Shown: piece after piece, positions 1 to 5,200 of the stretch
Position numbering within the stretch: position 1 is the first letter of the stretch
Layout: every line of letters starts with the position of its first letter
Origin: an uncultured Oscillospiraceae bacterium
GTDB taxonomy: Bacteria > Bacillota > Clostridia > Oscillospirales > Oscillospiraceae
Length of the DNA stretch: 5,416 bases
Assembly (NCBI GenBank): GCA_910577415.1
Contig: CAJTLK010000110.1
Coordinates: forward strand, 1-5,416
Direction of reading: 5' to 3'
Notes under the pieces: model-generated
Told to the model about the DNA's origin: nothing
Database searches by the model: none
What the model saw: the letters and a program-made list of their open reading frames with translations, nothing else
Made by a program: the position numbers and the translations under genes

Positions 1-60
1 CGGTTTCAGCCGCTACACGATTTCCAATCGTGCTCGTTATGACCTCTTCGATACCACTGC
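1..60 (-). tRNA. tRNA-Ser (anticodon GGA), 3' part cut off by window edge
   Basis: Read on the minus strand from position 60, the sequence folds as the 5' part of a class II tRNA. It has a 7-base acceptor strand (GCAGTGG), then T8 A9, a TCG/CGA D-stem around a GG-containing D-loop, and a perfect anticodon stem CACGA/TCGTG around the loop TTGGAAA, giving anticodon GGA. A long variable arm begins with GCGG-CTGAAA-CCG, which is typical of serine tRNAs. The window ends inside that arm, so the T-arm and 3' acceptor strand are not seen. This tRNA decodes UCC/UCU codons. Confidence 0.93.
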
Positions 61-103
61 AAGTCATAGCTATCTATGCATATTCAGTTGAACAGCAGAT
101 GTT

Positions 104-131
104 ATTATACCAGATTTTTAGGATTCGTCAA
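104..131 (-). promoter_or_regulatory. sigma-A promoter of the tRNA-Ser gene
   Basis: On the minus strand there is a TTGACG -35 element (126-131), a 16-base spacer and a perfect TATAAT -10 element (104-109). TGG immediately before the -10 makes it an extended -10 (TGnTATAAT). Initiation would fall near 97, leaving a leader of about 37 bases to be removed from the pre-tRNA. Near-consensus strength fits a stable-RNA promoter. Confidence 0.85.
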
Positions 132-171
132 CCCCCAGAGTGAAAAATCTGCCGCAGCCTCTTCCCTCTTG

Positions 172-213
172 ACAAAACGGCCCCGCCGGGATATTCCGTC
201 GGGACCGTTTTGT
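172..213 (-). terminator. Rho-independent terminator after rubrerythrin
   Basis: A long inverted repeat has arms of about 18 bases (172-189 and 196-213) with a 6-base loop. On the minus strand the arms hold one G.T wobble and one mismatch. The outer stem is ACAAAACGG paired with CCGTTTTGT, so A-tract and U-tract are part of the stem. It begins 9 bases after the rubrerythrin stop codon. The symmetry could let it work in both directions, but no plus-strand gene ends here. Confidence 0.8.
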
Positions 214-221
214 ATCCACTC

Positions 222-755
222 TTAATAGTTATCAGCCTTGATTTCAAAGTAAGCCCGCGGATGACCGCAGACCGGGCAGACCTCAGGAGCCTCCAACCCG
301 TACTCCAAGTGCCCACAATTACGGCAATACCAAACCTTTACCTGGGCACGCTTGAAGACCTCGCTTTTAGCCAGGTTCTCCGCCAGCTGCACATAGCGGT
401 CCTCGTGGCTCTTCTCGATCTTAGCTACTGCCTCAAAGGCATCAGCCAGAGCGATAAAGCCCTCTTCACGGGCGGTCTCGGCCATCTCTTTATACATCTG
501 GGTCCACTCCTCGTGCTCACCCTCAGCGGCGGCCAGGAGGTTCTCCGCCGTAGTGCCGATACCACTGAGAGCCTTGAACCACAGTTTAGCATGTTCCTTC
601 TCGTTCCCGGCGGTCTCCTCAAAGATAGCCGCGATCTGCTCAAAGCCCTCCTTTTTCGCCTTACTGGCAAAATAGGTGTACTTGTTCCGCGCCATACTCT
701 CCCCGGCAAAAGCCTTCCAGAGATTGGCCTCAGTCTTGCTGCCTTTCAGTTCCAT
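222..755 (-). CDS. rbr: Rubrerythrin (non-haem diiron peroxidase)
   Basis: This 177-residue cytoplasmic protein reduces hydrogen peroxide using electrons delivered through its rubredoxin-like domain, a common defence in anaerobes. An N-terminal four-helix ferritin-like domain (about 1-135) carries the diiron ligands: E19, E52 with H55 (motif ExxH), E80 with E83, and E114 with H117. The C-terminal rubredoxin domain (about 140-177) has C144-x2-C147 and C160-x2-C163, a complete four-cysteine iron site. All expected ligands are present and the length is close to the usual size of about 180-190. The ATG at 753-755 was chosen because an AAAGGAG site lies 8 bases upstream; the open frame continues further upstream, but any earlier start would place that site inside the gene. 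It lies 64 bases after the PerR-like gene, probably in the same transcript, and is a likely PerR target. Confidence 0.95.
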   Translation of the reverse strand: MELKGSKTEANLWKAFAGESMARNKYTYFASKAKKEGFEQIAAIFEETAGNEKEHAKLWFKALSGIGTTAENLLAAAEGEHEEWTQMYKEMAETAREEGFIALADAFEAVAKIEKSHEDRYVQLAENLAKSEVFKRAQVKVWYCRNCGHLEYGLEAPEVCPVCGHPRAYFEIKADNY

Positions 756-819
756 ACTATGTACTCCTTTCCCTTTCATAAAATATGCTTGGATCAGGGC
801 AAAATGCCCGGGTCTCATA

Positions 820-1209
820 TCAACGCTTCGCCTCACGGCATTTGGCACACAGCCCGTAAAAAACCGTGTCGTGACAGCGGACTGCCAGCTCCGGCGCGGA
901 CACCGCAGCGGCAGCATCCAGAGCCGCATCATAAGGCAAGTCTAAATCTACTACCCCGCCACAGCTCTCACAGCGCAGATGGCTGTGGGGTTCGGTACAG
1001 GCGTCATAACGCTCCACCGGGAAGGGCATTCGGATCAAAATCCCCTCCTCTGCCAGCAGGTTCAAATTCCGGTACACCGTACCCAAACTCAAGTTGGGAT
1101 TGGCTGGCTTAAGCCACTGGTAGACCATCTCAGCCGTGGGGTGTTCCTTGCTTCCCACCACTGCTCGGTAGATCATCTCCCGTTGTCGGGAATACCGCTT
1201 TCCGGCCAC
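820..1209 (-). CDS. perR: Fur-family peroxide-responsive repressor, PerR-like
   Basis: This 129-residue metal-dependent DNA-binding repressor probably senses peroxide by iron-catalysed oxidation of ligand histidines. The N-terminal winged helix includes the recognition helix region around 41-52 (SLGTVYRNLNLL). The regulatory metal site can be read off as H23, D69, H75, H77 and D88, the PerR pattern in which an Asp replaces a Fur ligand. Structural zinc is held by C80-x2-C83 and C121-x2-C124. The start is GTG at 1207-1209, with AAGGGGG 7 bases upstream and no other in-frame start before an upstream stop. It precedes rubrerythrin on the same strand, the classic PerR regulon arrangement, and probably represses its own promoter. 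The Fur-family call is firm; the PerR subtype is inferred from the ligands and the neighbour. Confidence 0.9.
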   Translation of the reverse strand: MAGKRYSRQREMIYRAVVGSKEHPTAEMVYQWLKPANPNLSLGTVYRNLNLLAEEGILIRMPFPVERYDACTEPHSHLRCESCGGVVDLDLPYDAALDAAAAVSAPELAVRCHDTVFYGLCAKCREAKR

Positions 1210-1245
1210 ATCACCGCCCCCTTGATAGGAATCATTTTTATTATT

Positions 1246-1274
1246 AAGATACCATACTTCCCCATCGGATTCAA
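1246..1274 (-). promoter_or_regulatory. Promoter of the perR-rbr unit
   Basis: On the minus strand there is TTGAAT (-35, 1269-1274), a 17-base spacer and TATCTT (-10, 1246-1251), with TGG before the -10 as an extended element. Initiation is expected near 1239, about 30 bases before the GTG start. An A/T-rich tract (1231-1251) covers the start region, where a PerR operator could lie, but I see no convincing copy of the PerR box. Confidence 0.6.
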
Positions 1275-1384
1275 GTTCTTTTTGACTTTTTTACGTCTAT
1301 TTTCCGGCAATGGTCTGGCATAAAACGCGCATACTAATCCTCGGATGGAGATTCCAAAGATCACGCTTTTTAGGAGGAACAGAA

Positions 1385-1678
1385 ATGAAACGGAACTTTC
1401 TTCTGCCCTTTCTCGCCCTGACCCTGACCGTGGCGCTGACGGGATGCAGCAACACCGCCTCCAATGTCAGCCCCTCGCCTTCTGCCCCCGCAGTGGCTCC
1501 CAGTGAGTCTCCGGCGGCCAGAAGTCTTCCCGACTCCGTGGCCCGCGGCTTTGACCGGGCTATGGACGACATCGGCGACGCGGTGACTGGTACGGACGAC
1601 ATGGCCCGGAACCGCACCTGGGGCACCGGCGGCTCCGCCAGCGCTCCCAGCGCGGAACAGCCCCCCGTCAACTGGTAA
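1385..1678 (+). CDS. Small secreted lipoprotein of unknown function
   Basis: This 97-residue protein has a clear lipoprotein signal: a positively charged start (MKRN), a hydrophobic stretch at 5-19 and the lipobox LTGC with C21 as the lipidated residue. The mature part is short and of low complexity. It has a Ser/Pro/Ala-rich linker (22-48), one acidic amphipathic-looking segment (49-74, containing RGFDRAMDDIGDAV) and a Gly/Ser/Pro-rich tail. I recognise no domain. The ATG at 1385 is preceded by AGGAGG with a 7-base gap; the reading frame is open further upstream, but without a start supported by a ribosome site. It is divergent from perR and has its own terminator. A TGG-CATAAA element at 1316-1324 could be its -10, but no good -35 matches it. 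It sits just before sigK, so a sporulation role is conceivable but unsupported. Confidence 0.8.
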   Translation: MKRNFLLPFLALTLTVALTGCSNTASNVSPSPSAPAVAPSESPAARSLPDSVARGFDRAMDDIGDAVTGTDDMARNRTWGTGGSASAPSAEQPPVNW

Positions 1679-1690
1679 AAAGTTCAAAAG

Positions 1691-1727
1691 AGCAGGGCAT
1701 GGGAACACTCCCAGGCCCTGCTTTTTT
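1691..1727 (+). terminator. Rho-independent terminator after the lipoprotein gene
   Basis: The hairpin has outer stem AGCAGGGC/GCCCTGCT (1691-1698 with 1715-1722), one A/G mismatch, inner stem TGGGA/TCCCA and an ACAC loop. It is followed directly by a run of six T (1722-1727). It starts 12 bases after the lipoprotein stop codon and separates that gene from sigK. Confidence 0.92.
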
Positions 1728-1749
1728 GTATCTGGACAACGGCCCCCAG

Positions 1750-1757
1750 CATAGAAT
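1750..1757 (+). promoter_or_regulatory. Candidate sporulation (sigma-E type) -10 element for sigK
   Basis: CATAGAAT differs at one position from the sigma-E -10 consensus CATACAAT known in Bacillus and Clostridia. It lies 29 bases before the sigK start, inside the short gap after the preceding terminator. The sequence about 15 bases upstream (GTATCTG, 1728-1734) is only a partial match to a sigma-E -35. In known spore formers sigma-E drives sigK in the mother cell, so the position makes sense. No sigma-A promoter is evident in the gap. Confidence 0.4.
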
Positions 1758-1786
1758 GTGGGAGAACTGATTAGGAGGCGGCGCTT

Positions 1787-2485
1787 ATGATCTCTCCCTG
1801 GCTCATTCTTATGCTCCACACCCTCTTCTTTCCCCTCCATCTGGATGGAGACCACCGCTCTTTTCCCAAAGCCCTAAGGCCCGAGGAGGAACGGAAGTGT
1901 CTGGAAAGATATGCCGCCGGGGACCAGAGTGCCAGAGATGAGCTGATCGTACATAATCTCCGGCTGGTCGCCCATATCGTGAAGAAATACTACACCCAAT
2001 CCGGCGATCAGGACGACCTCATTTCCATCGGCACCATTGGTCTCATCAAAGGCATCTCTACCTTCAAGCCTGACCGAAACGTACGCCTTGCCACCTACGC
2101 CTCCCGGTGCATCGAAAACGAAATTTTGATGTATTTCCGCTCCCAAAAAAAGCTCCAGGGCGAGGTCTCCCTCTCCGACAGTCTGGACTCCGAGGGGGAG
2201 GGCGGGTCGCTGTCGTTGATGGACGTGATCCAGGTAGATGACAACATGCTGGAGGAGCTGTCGGCCAAGGACGCCGGGACTGCGGTGCGGCGGTGCGTGG
2301 CGGAGTGTCTGGATAAGCGGGAAAGGCTGGTCATCGACCTGCGCTACGGCCTCACCGGGGAAGCCCCCCTTACCCAGCGGGAGATCGCCCAAAAATGCGG
2401 CATCAGCCGCAGCTATGTCTCCCGCATTGAAAAGAAAGCCCTGGAAAAGCTGCGGGAGAAAATGGAAAAATGCGGTCAAGCATAA
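1787..2485 (+). CDS. sigK: RNA polymerase sporulation sigma factor sigma-K (pro-form)
   Basis: This 232-residue sigma-70 family factor directs late mother-cell transcription for spore cortex and coat. The hydrophobic N-terminus (about residues 2-19) matches the pro-sequence that holds pro-sigma-K at the membrane until SpoIVFB cuts it. The conserved Ser-Phe-Pro (25-27) after it aligns with the start of the mature protein. Region 2 includes DLISIGTIGLIKGI (77-90) and LATYASRCIENEIL (101-114), and the region 4.2 helix-turn-helix spans about 195-223 with GISRSYVSRIEKKAL. The motif set is the sigma-K/sigma-E one, and the pro-sequence and FPK junction favour sigma-K. The gene is continuous, without the prophage-like skin insertion found in some species. 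ATG at 1787 follows AGGAGG with an 8-base gap. Length is close to the roughly 240 residues of the Bacillus protein. Confidence 0.94.
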   Translation: MISPWLILMLHTLFFPLHLDGDHRSFPKALRPEEERKCLERYAAGDQSARDELIVHNLRLVAHIVKKYYTQSGDQDDLISIGTIGLIKGISTFKPDRNVRLATYASRCIENEILMYFRSQKKLQGEVSLSDSLDSEGEGGSLSLMDVIQVDDNMLEELSAKDAGTAVRRCVAECLDKRERLVIDLRYGLTGEAPLTQREIAQKCGISRSYVSRIEKKALEKLREKMEKCGQA

Positions 2486-2520
2486 GGAAAGGAGCGGCGC
2501 CGCCGCTCCTTTCCTTATGC
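2480..2520. terminator. Perfect 19-base inverted repeat, bidirectional terminator
   Basis: Arms 2480-2498 and 2502-2520 are exact reverse complements around a 3-base centre (GCC). The GC-rich top (GGAGCGGC) sits on an A/G-rich versus C/T-rich lower stem. The sigK stop codon (2483-2485) lies inside the left arm. The convergent YtxH-like gene ends 21 bases away on the other side, so the hairpin can end both transcripts. There is no long T-run after it; CTTGTTT follows on the plus strand. Confidence 0.75.
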
Positions 2521-2540
2521 CTTGTTTGGGGCAGCCTTGC

Positions 2541-2714
2541 TCAGTGAAGGCCCATCTCGTCGGATAGGGTCTCCATCACTTCACCCATGGTCTTCACGGC
2601 TTTGTTCGCCGCCTTTTTCACGGCGCTCTTCCGCTGAGGCGCCAGCATCATCCCCAGGGCCGCCCCCGCCGCCATGCCCATGGTCATCCCCATGGCAAAC
2701 TCATGCTCCTTCAT
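2541..2714 (-). CDS. Small YtxH-like protein
   Basis: This 57-residue protein has a Met/Gly/Ala-rich hydrophobic segment (about 7-24), then APQRKSAVKKAANKAVKTM, a basic Lys/Ala amphipathic helix, and a short acidic end. The order 'glycine-rich membrane segment, LAP, basic helix' is the signature of YtxH-domain proteins, which are small, often stress-associated and poorly understood. This one is shorter than the Bacillus member. The start at 2712-2714 is preceded by GAGGTGG with a 5-base gap; a longer open frame upstream has no ribosome site. It converges on sigK and diverges from the pyrimidine operon. I cannot name a clear promoter for it in the 260-base gap upstream. Gene call is fairly firm; function is unknown. 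Confidence 0.75.
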   Translation of the reverse strand: MKEHEFAMGMTMGMAAGAALGMMLAPQRKSAVKKAANKAVKTMGEVMETLSDEMGLH

Positions 2715-2815
2715 ACTTTCCACCTCTTTTTTCAGATTTTCAGAAACACAGCATTGCCCGGAGAAAGGCAACTATGCTCCTCGTAGTATTATTGCCCCAA
2801 AGCGGGAAAAAACCG

Positions 2816-2844
2816 TTGCGAAAAGCCAACCTTTCCTTTATAAT
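2816..2844 (+). promoter_or_regulatory. Sigma-A promoter of the pyrC-pyrF-like operon
   Basis: TTGCGA (-35, 2816-2821), a 17-base spacer and a perfect TATAAT (2839-2844). Transcription should begin near 2851, giving a leader of about 124 bases before the GTG start of the dihydroorotase homologue. That is long enough for attenuation or translational control. Confidence 0.8.
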
Positions 2845-2922
2845 AAAATTTGGAATTATTGTCGTGAACAGCCATAGGATAGAGCTGCCTCAGATATCGT
2901 TTCACATCTGTAGCTGTAGACC

Positions 2923-2949
2923 GGGGTGGGGTTCTTCCCGCCCCATTTT
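2923..2949 (+). terminator. Candidate attenuator hairpin in the pyr leader
   Basis: GGGGTGGG (2923-2930) pairs with CCCGCCCC (2937-2944): 8 pairs with one G.T wobble and a 6-base loop, followed by ATTTT. It lies between the promoter and the first gene, so it could end transcription early. An upstream helix is possible (CAGAT 2891-2895 with ATCTG 2906-2910, extended by AGCT 2883-2886 with 2912-2915), but I see no segment that would pair with and open the G-rich arm. A weak, partial resemblance to the PyrR-binding sequence at 2919-2932 is not enough to call it. The short T-run makes this a weak terminator. Confidence 0.45.
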
Positions 2950-2964
2950 CCTAACGTCAGGAAA
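2947..2964 (+). promoter_or_regulatory. Small hairpin touching the pyrC ribosome-binding site
   Basis: TTTCCT (2947-2952) pairs with AGGAAA (2959-2964) around the loop AACGTC. The right arm runs into the AAAGGAG Shine-Dalgarno site (2962-2968), and the left arm uses the T-run of the hairpin just upstream, so the two structures are mutually competitive. It could tune translation of the first gene. In E. coli, pyrC is also controlled by a leader hairpin over its ribosome site, though by a different sequence. Confidence 0.35.
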
Positions 2965-2974
2965 GGAGCATACT

Positions 2975-4255
2975 GTGAGCATTCTTGTTCGTCAAGGGCG
3001 GCTGGTCGATCCGGTGGGCGGCATCGGTGGTATTATGGACATCCTCATTGAAAATGGAAAGATCGCCGTCATAGGCAGCGACCTGTCTTCCTCCGATGCT
3101 CAAGTCCTCGACGCCCACGGCCTCATTGTCTGCGCGGGGCTGGTGGATCTTCATGCTCACCTGTGTGAACCGGCGGGCGGTGACGCTGTAAATGTTGGCG
3201 CAAAGGCCGCGGCTGCGGGAGGTTTTACCTCCGTTGCCTGTATGCCTGATCTGCCCGGCATTTTGGATACTCCCGGCGAGGTCAAGGCCCTGACCGTCCG
3301 CGCCGGTATGGCCCAACGCACCGGGGCGCGGGTGTGGCCGGTGGCCGCCGTCTCTGAGGGTCGGCGGGGCTACGCCGTCAACGACTACGCCGCTCTGAAA
3401 AAGGCGGGTGCGGTAGCGCTGTGCGACGCCTCCCCTATCCGCAATGCCAACCTGATGCGGGACGCCATGATCCTGGCCCACCGACAAGGGCTTACCCTGC
3501 TGGCCTGCTGTGAAGATGCCGATCTCTGCCAAGACTTTGCCGTCAACGAGGGCCGCATTTCCCGCCGGCTCCGCATTCCCGGCAGACCCGCCATTGCCGA
3601 GGAGCTGCAAGTCATGCGGGAGGTCATGCTGGCCGAGGAGACCGGCGCCGCCATCCACATCTGTCACGTTTCCACCGCCAAAGCGGTGGCTATCATTCGC
3701 CGCTATAAGCGTAAGGGCGTGCGAGTCACCTGCGGCACCTGCCCGCAATATTTTACCTTCACAGAGGACGAGGTGCTCACCCAGGGCGCTACAGCCCGGG
3801 TGTGCCCTCCCCTACGGACCGCCGCCGATGTAGAGGGTATCATTGAGGGACTGAAAGACGGCACCATCGACGTCATCGCTTCAGGGCACGTCCCCCGCTC
3901 CCAGGAAGAAACTGCGCTGCCCTTGGCCAAAGCCCCCGGGGGGATGGCAAGCCTCGAGACCGCCTTTGCCGCCACCCTTACCGCACTTTACCACACCGGG
4001 GAAATGCGCCCCAGCGACATTCTGCGGAAAATGACCACAAATCCCGCCTGGATCCTCCGTCTGCCCAACATGGGCCGTCTGGCGGTGGGTAGTGAGGCTG
4101 ACCTTATCCTTTTTGACCCTAACGAGCAGTGGACGGTGGAACCGGAAAAATTTGTTTCCTCCGCCCACAACACCCCCTTTGCCGGAAGGACACTGATAGG
4201 AAAAATCAAGTGTACGCTGGTAGGTGGCGAGATCGTCTATCCATCGAAAGAATGA
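2975..4255 (+). CDS. pyrC: Dihydroorotase homologue, probably catalytically inactive or repurposed
   Basis: This 426-residue amidohydrolase-fold protein matches type I dihydroorotase in length and order of motifs. True enzymes close carbamoyl-aspartate to dihydroorotate at a metal site in a TIM barrel. Retained here are H60 and H62 (DLHAH), D151, H231 (CHVST), PPLR and SLETA. Altered are the substrate Arg of HxHLREP, now C64; Asn of MPN, now D92; DDG, reduced to D151-A-S; the metal ligand His of HCED, now C178; TPHH, now C256-P-Q-Y; Asn of NPPLR, now C277; and the catalytic Asp of TDHAPH, now G304, with R308 replacing the last His. So the fold survives but the active site does not. Start: GTG at 2975, with AAAGGAG 6 bases upstream; the frame is open back to about 2522 with no supported earlier start. 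It leads the operon with the pyrF homologue 40 bases downstream. It may be a non-catalytic PyrC' type subunit or a new hydrolase. Confidence 0.85.
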   Translation: MSILVRQGRLVDPVGGIGGIMDILIENGKIAVIGSDLSSSDAQVLDAHGLIVCAGLVDLHAHLCEPAGGDAVNVGAKAAAAGGFTSVACMPDLPGILDTPGEVKALTVRAGMAQRTGARVWPVAAVSEGRRGYAVNDYAALKKAGAVALCDASPIRNANLMRDAMILAHRQGLTLLACCEDADLCQDFAVNEGRISRRLRIPGRPAIAEELQVMREVMLAEETGAAIHICHVSTAKAVAIIRRYKRKGVRVTCGTCPQYFTFTEDEVLTQGATARVCPPLRTAADVEGIIEGLKDGTIDVIASGHVPRSQEETALPLAKAPGGMASLETAFAATLTALYHTGEMRPSDILRKMTTNPAWILRLPNMGRLAVGSEADLILFDPNEQWTVEPEKFVSSAHNTPFAGRTLIGKIKCTLVGGEIVYPSKE

Positions 4256-4295
4256 CCCGAATAGAGCACACTACCTTTCAGGGAGGAATGTTCCC

Positions 4296-5186
4296 ATGTC
4301 CTTTGACCGTCTGCAAAAGCTTATCCGAACCCGGAAAAACCCGGTGGCCTTGACTCTCGGCGTCCCTATGGAGGCCGTTCCACCCCAGCTTATCGATTCC
4401 TCGGTGGACAAGCTGGGGCATGGCACGGAGGCTTCTGCCGACGCCCTGCTCCGCTTCAGCACCGAGCTGATGGACGCCCTCAGCAGCCTTATCCCCGCCG
4501 TCATTCTCCGGGTCCCCTATTGGGAGGCACTGGGCTGGCAGGGCCTGAAGGCTTTGGATCAGGCTGCCTTTCATGCCCGGGAGCTGGGTCTTTTTGTCAT
4601 CGCCGACGCCCGTCGGGGAGACGCCAACGCCGCCGCCGCCGCTTACGGCCGGACATGGCTGGGCAAGGATGGGGTCAACGCCGACTGTCTCACCGTCAAT
4701 GCCTACCAAGGCTCCGATGCTATTGAGCCATTGCTGGAGCTGTGCAGAACTGAGGACAAGTGTTTGCTGACGGTGGCCCGGACCTCCAACCCCAGCGCCG
4801 GTGAGATACAGGACCTTGTCTCCGGTGACCGGGTGGTGGGACAAGCCCTGGGCGACCTGGCCGGACGACTGGGCCGGGACGATTTGGGCGAGATGGGTTA
4901 CAGCCGGATCGGCGCAATGATCGCCACCCCCTGGCCCTCCGACCTGCGCGCCATGCGAAAGCGCCTGGAACGCACCTTCTTCCTTCTCAATGCCGGGGGA
5001 GATGGCGAGTGCACTTTGGAAGACGCCTGGTACGCTTTTGATAAATATGGCCGCGGCGCCCTTGTTGCCATGGACTCCGCACCCTTCGCCTGGTTAACGT
5101 CCGGCGCCGCCGACTATATCTCCCCCGTTCGCTCCGTCATTGAGGACGCCAGAGATACCGTCAAGCAATTCATCACATTTCTGTGA
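4296..5186 (+). CDS. pyrF: Orotidine-5'-phosphate decarboxylase homologue (type 2), active site degraded
   Basis: This 296-residue protein resembles subfamily 2 of OMP decarboxylase, the last step of UMP synthesis, in length and in motifs such as ARTSNPSAGEIQDL (161-174), LTVNAYQGSD (132-141) and GEMGYSRIGA (198-207). Key positions differ. The GLDP motif reads TLGVP, with G22 for Asp. The KPQ motif reads I70-L-R, losing a Lys. The catalytic D-x-K-x-x-D-I reads D104-A-R106-R-G-D109-A, so the essential Lys is Arg. The phosphate-binding PGYGAQG reads NAGGDGE, and the Arg of NSSRG is gone (MDSAP, 259-263). No stop or frameshift interrupts it. ATG at 4296 follows GGGAGG with a 9-base gap; GGGA (4281-4284) can pair with TCCC (4292-4295) across that site. 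It follows the dihydroorotase homologue by 40 bases and the phosphatase gene begins 14 bases later, suggesting one transcript. Family membership is firm; OMP decarboxylase activity is doubtful. Confidence 0.85.
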   Translation: MSFDRLQKLIRTRKNPVALTLGVPMEAVPPQLIDSSVDKLGHGTEASADALLRFSTELMDALSSLIPAVILRVPYWEALGWQGLKALDQAAFHARELGLFVIADARRGDANAAAAAYGRTWLGKDGVNADCLTVNAYQGSDAIEPLLELCRTEDKCLLTVARTSNPSAGEIQDLVSGDRVVGQALGDLAGRLGRDDLGEMGYSRIGAMIATPWPSDLRAMRKRLERTFFLLNAGGDGECTLEDAWYAFDKYGRGALVAMDSAPFAWLTSGAADYISPVRSVIEDARDTVKQFITFL

Positions 5187-5200
5187 GGGGGGCCTGCCCC

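Noticed and set aside
797..809. Hairpin GGGCA-TTT-TGCCC (minus strand) between perR and rbr
   Set aside because: Only five pairs and no T-run, so it is not supported as a terminator. It could be an RNA-processing or stability element, but chance is as likely.
756..932. Longer N-terminus of rubrerythrin reaching into the perR gene
   Set aside because: The family starts at MELKGSKT. The Shine-Dalgarno site lies between the two candidate starts, and the extension has no family similarity.
210..1112. Long plus-strand open frame opposite rubrerythrin and perR
   Set aside because: It is the antisense shadow of two well-supported genes, with no ribosome site and no recognisable protein features.
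1231..1251. PerR-box-like A/T tract at the perR promoter
   Set aside because: The tract does not match the PerR palindrome well in any register; A/T-richness alone is not evidence.
1282..1311. TTGACT as the -35 of a plus-strand promoter for the lipoprotein gene
   Set aside because: No acceptable -10 lies 16-18 bases downstream (the best is GGCAAT), and the surrounding poly-T makes a chance match likely.
2770..2800. Minus-strand promoter for the YtxH-like gene (TTGGGG with CATAGT)
   Set aside because: Both boxes are poor (4 of 6 or fewer) and the spacing is ambiguous.
2522..2974. In-frame upstream extension of the dihydroorotase homologue, including an ATG at 2774 with an AAAGG-like site
   Set aside because: The predicted promoter lies at 2816-2844, downstream of these starts, and the extension crosses the convergent YtxH-like gene and its hairpin. 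The GTG at 2975 has a better ribosome site and matches the family N-terminus.
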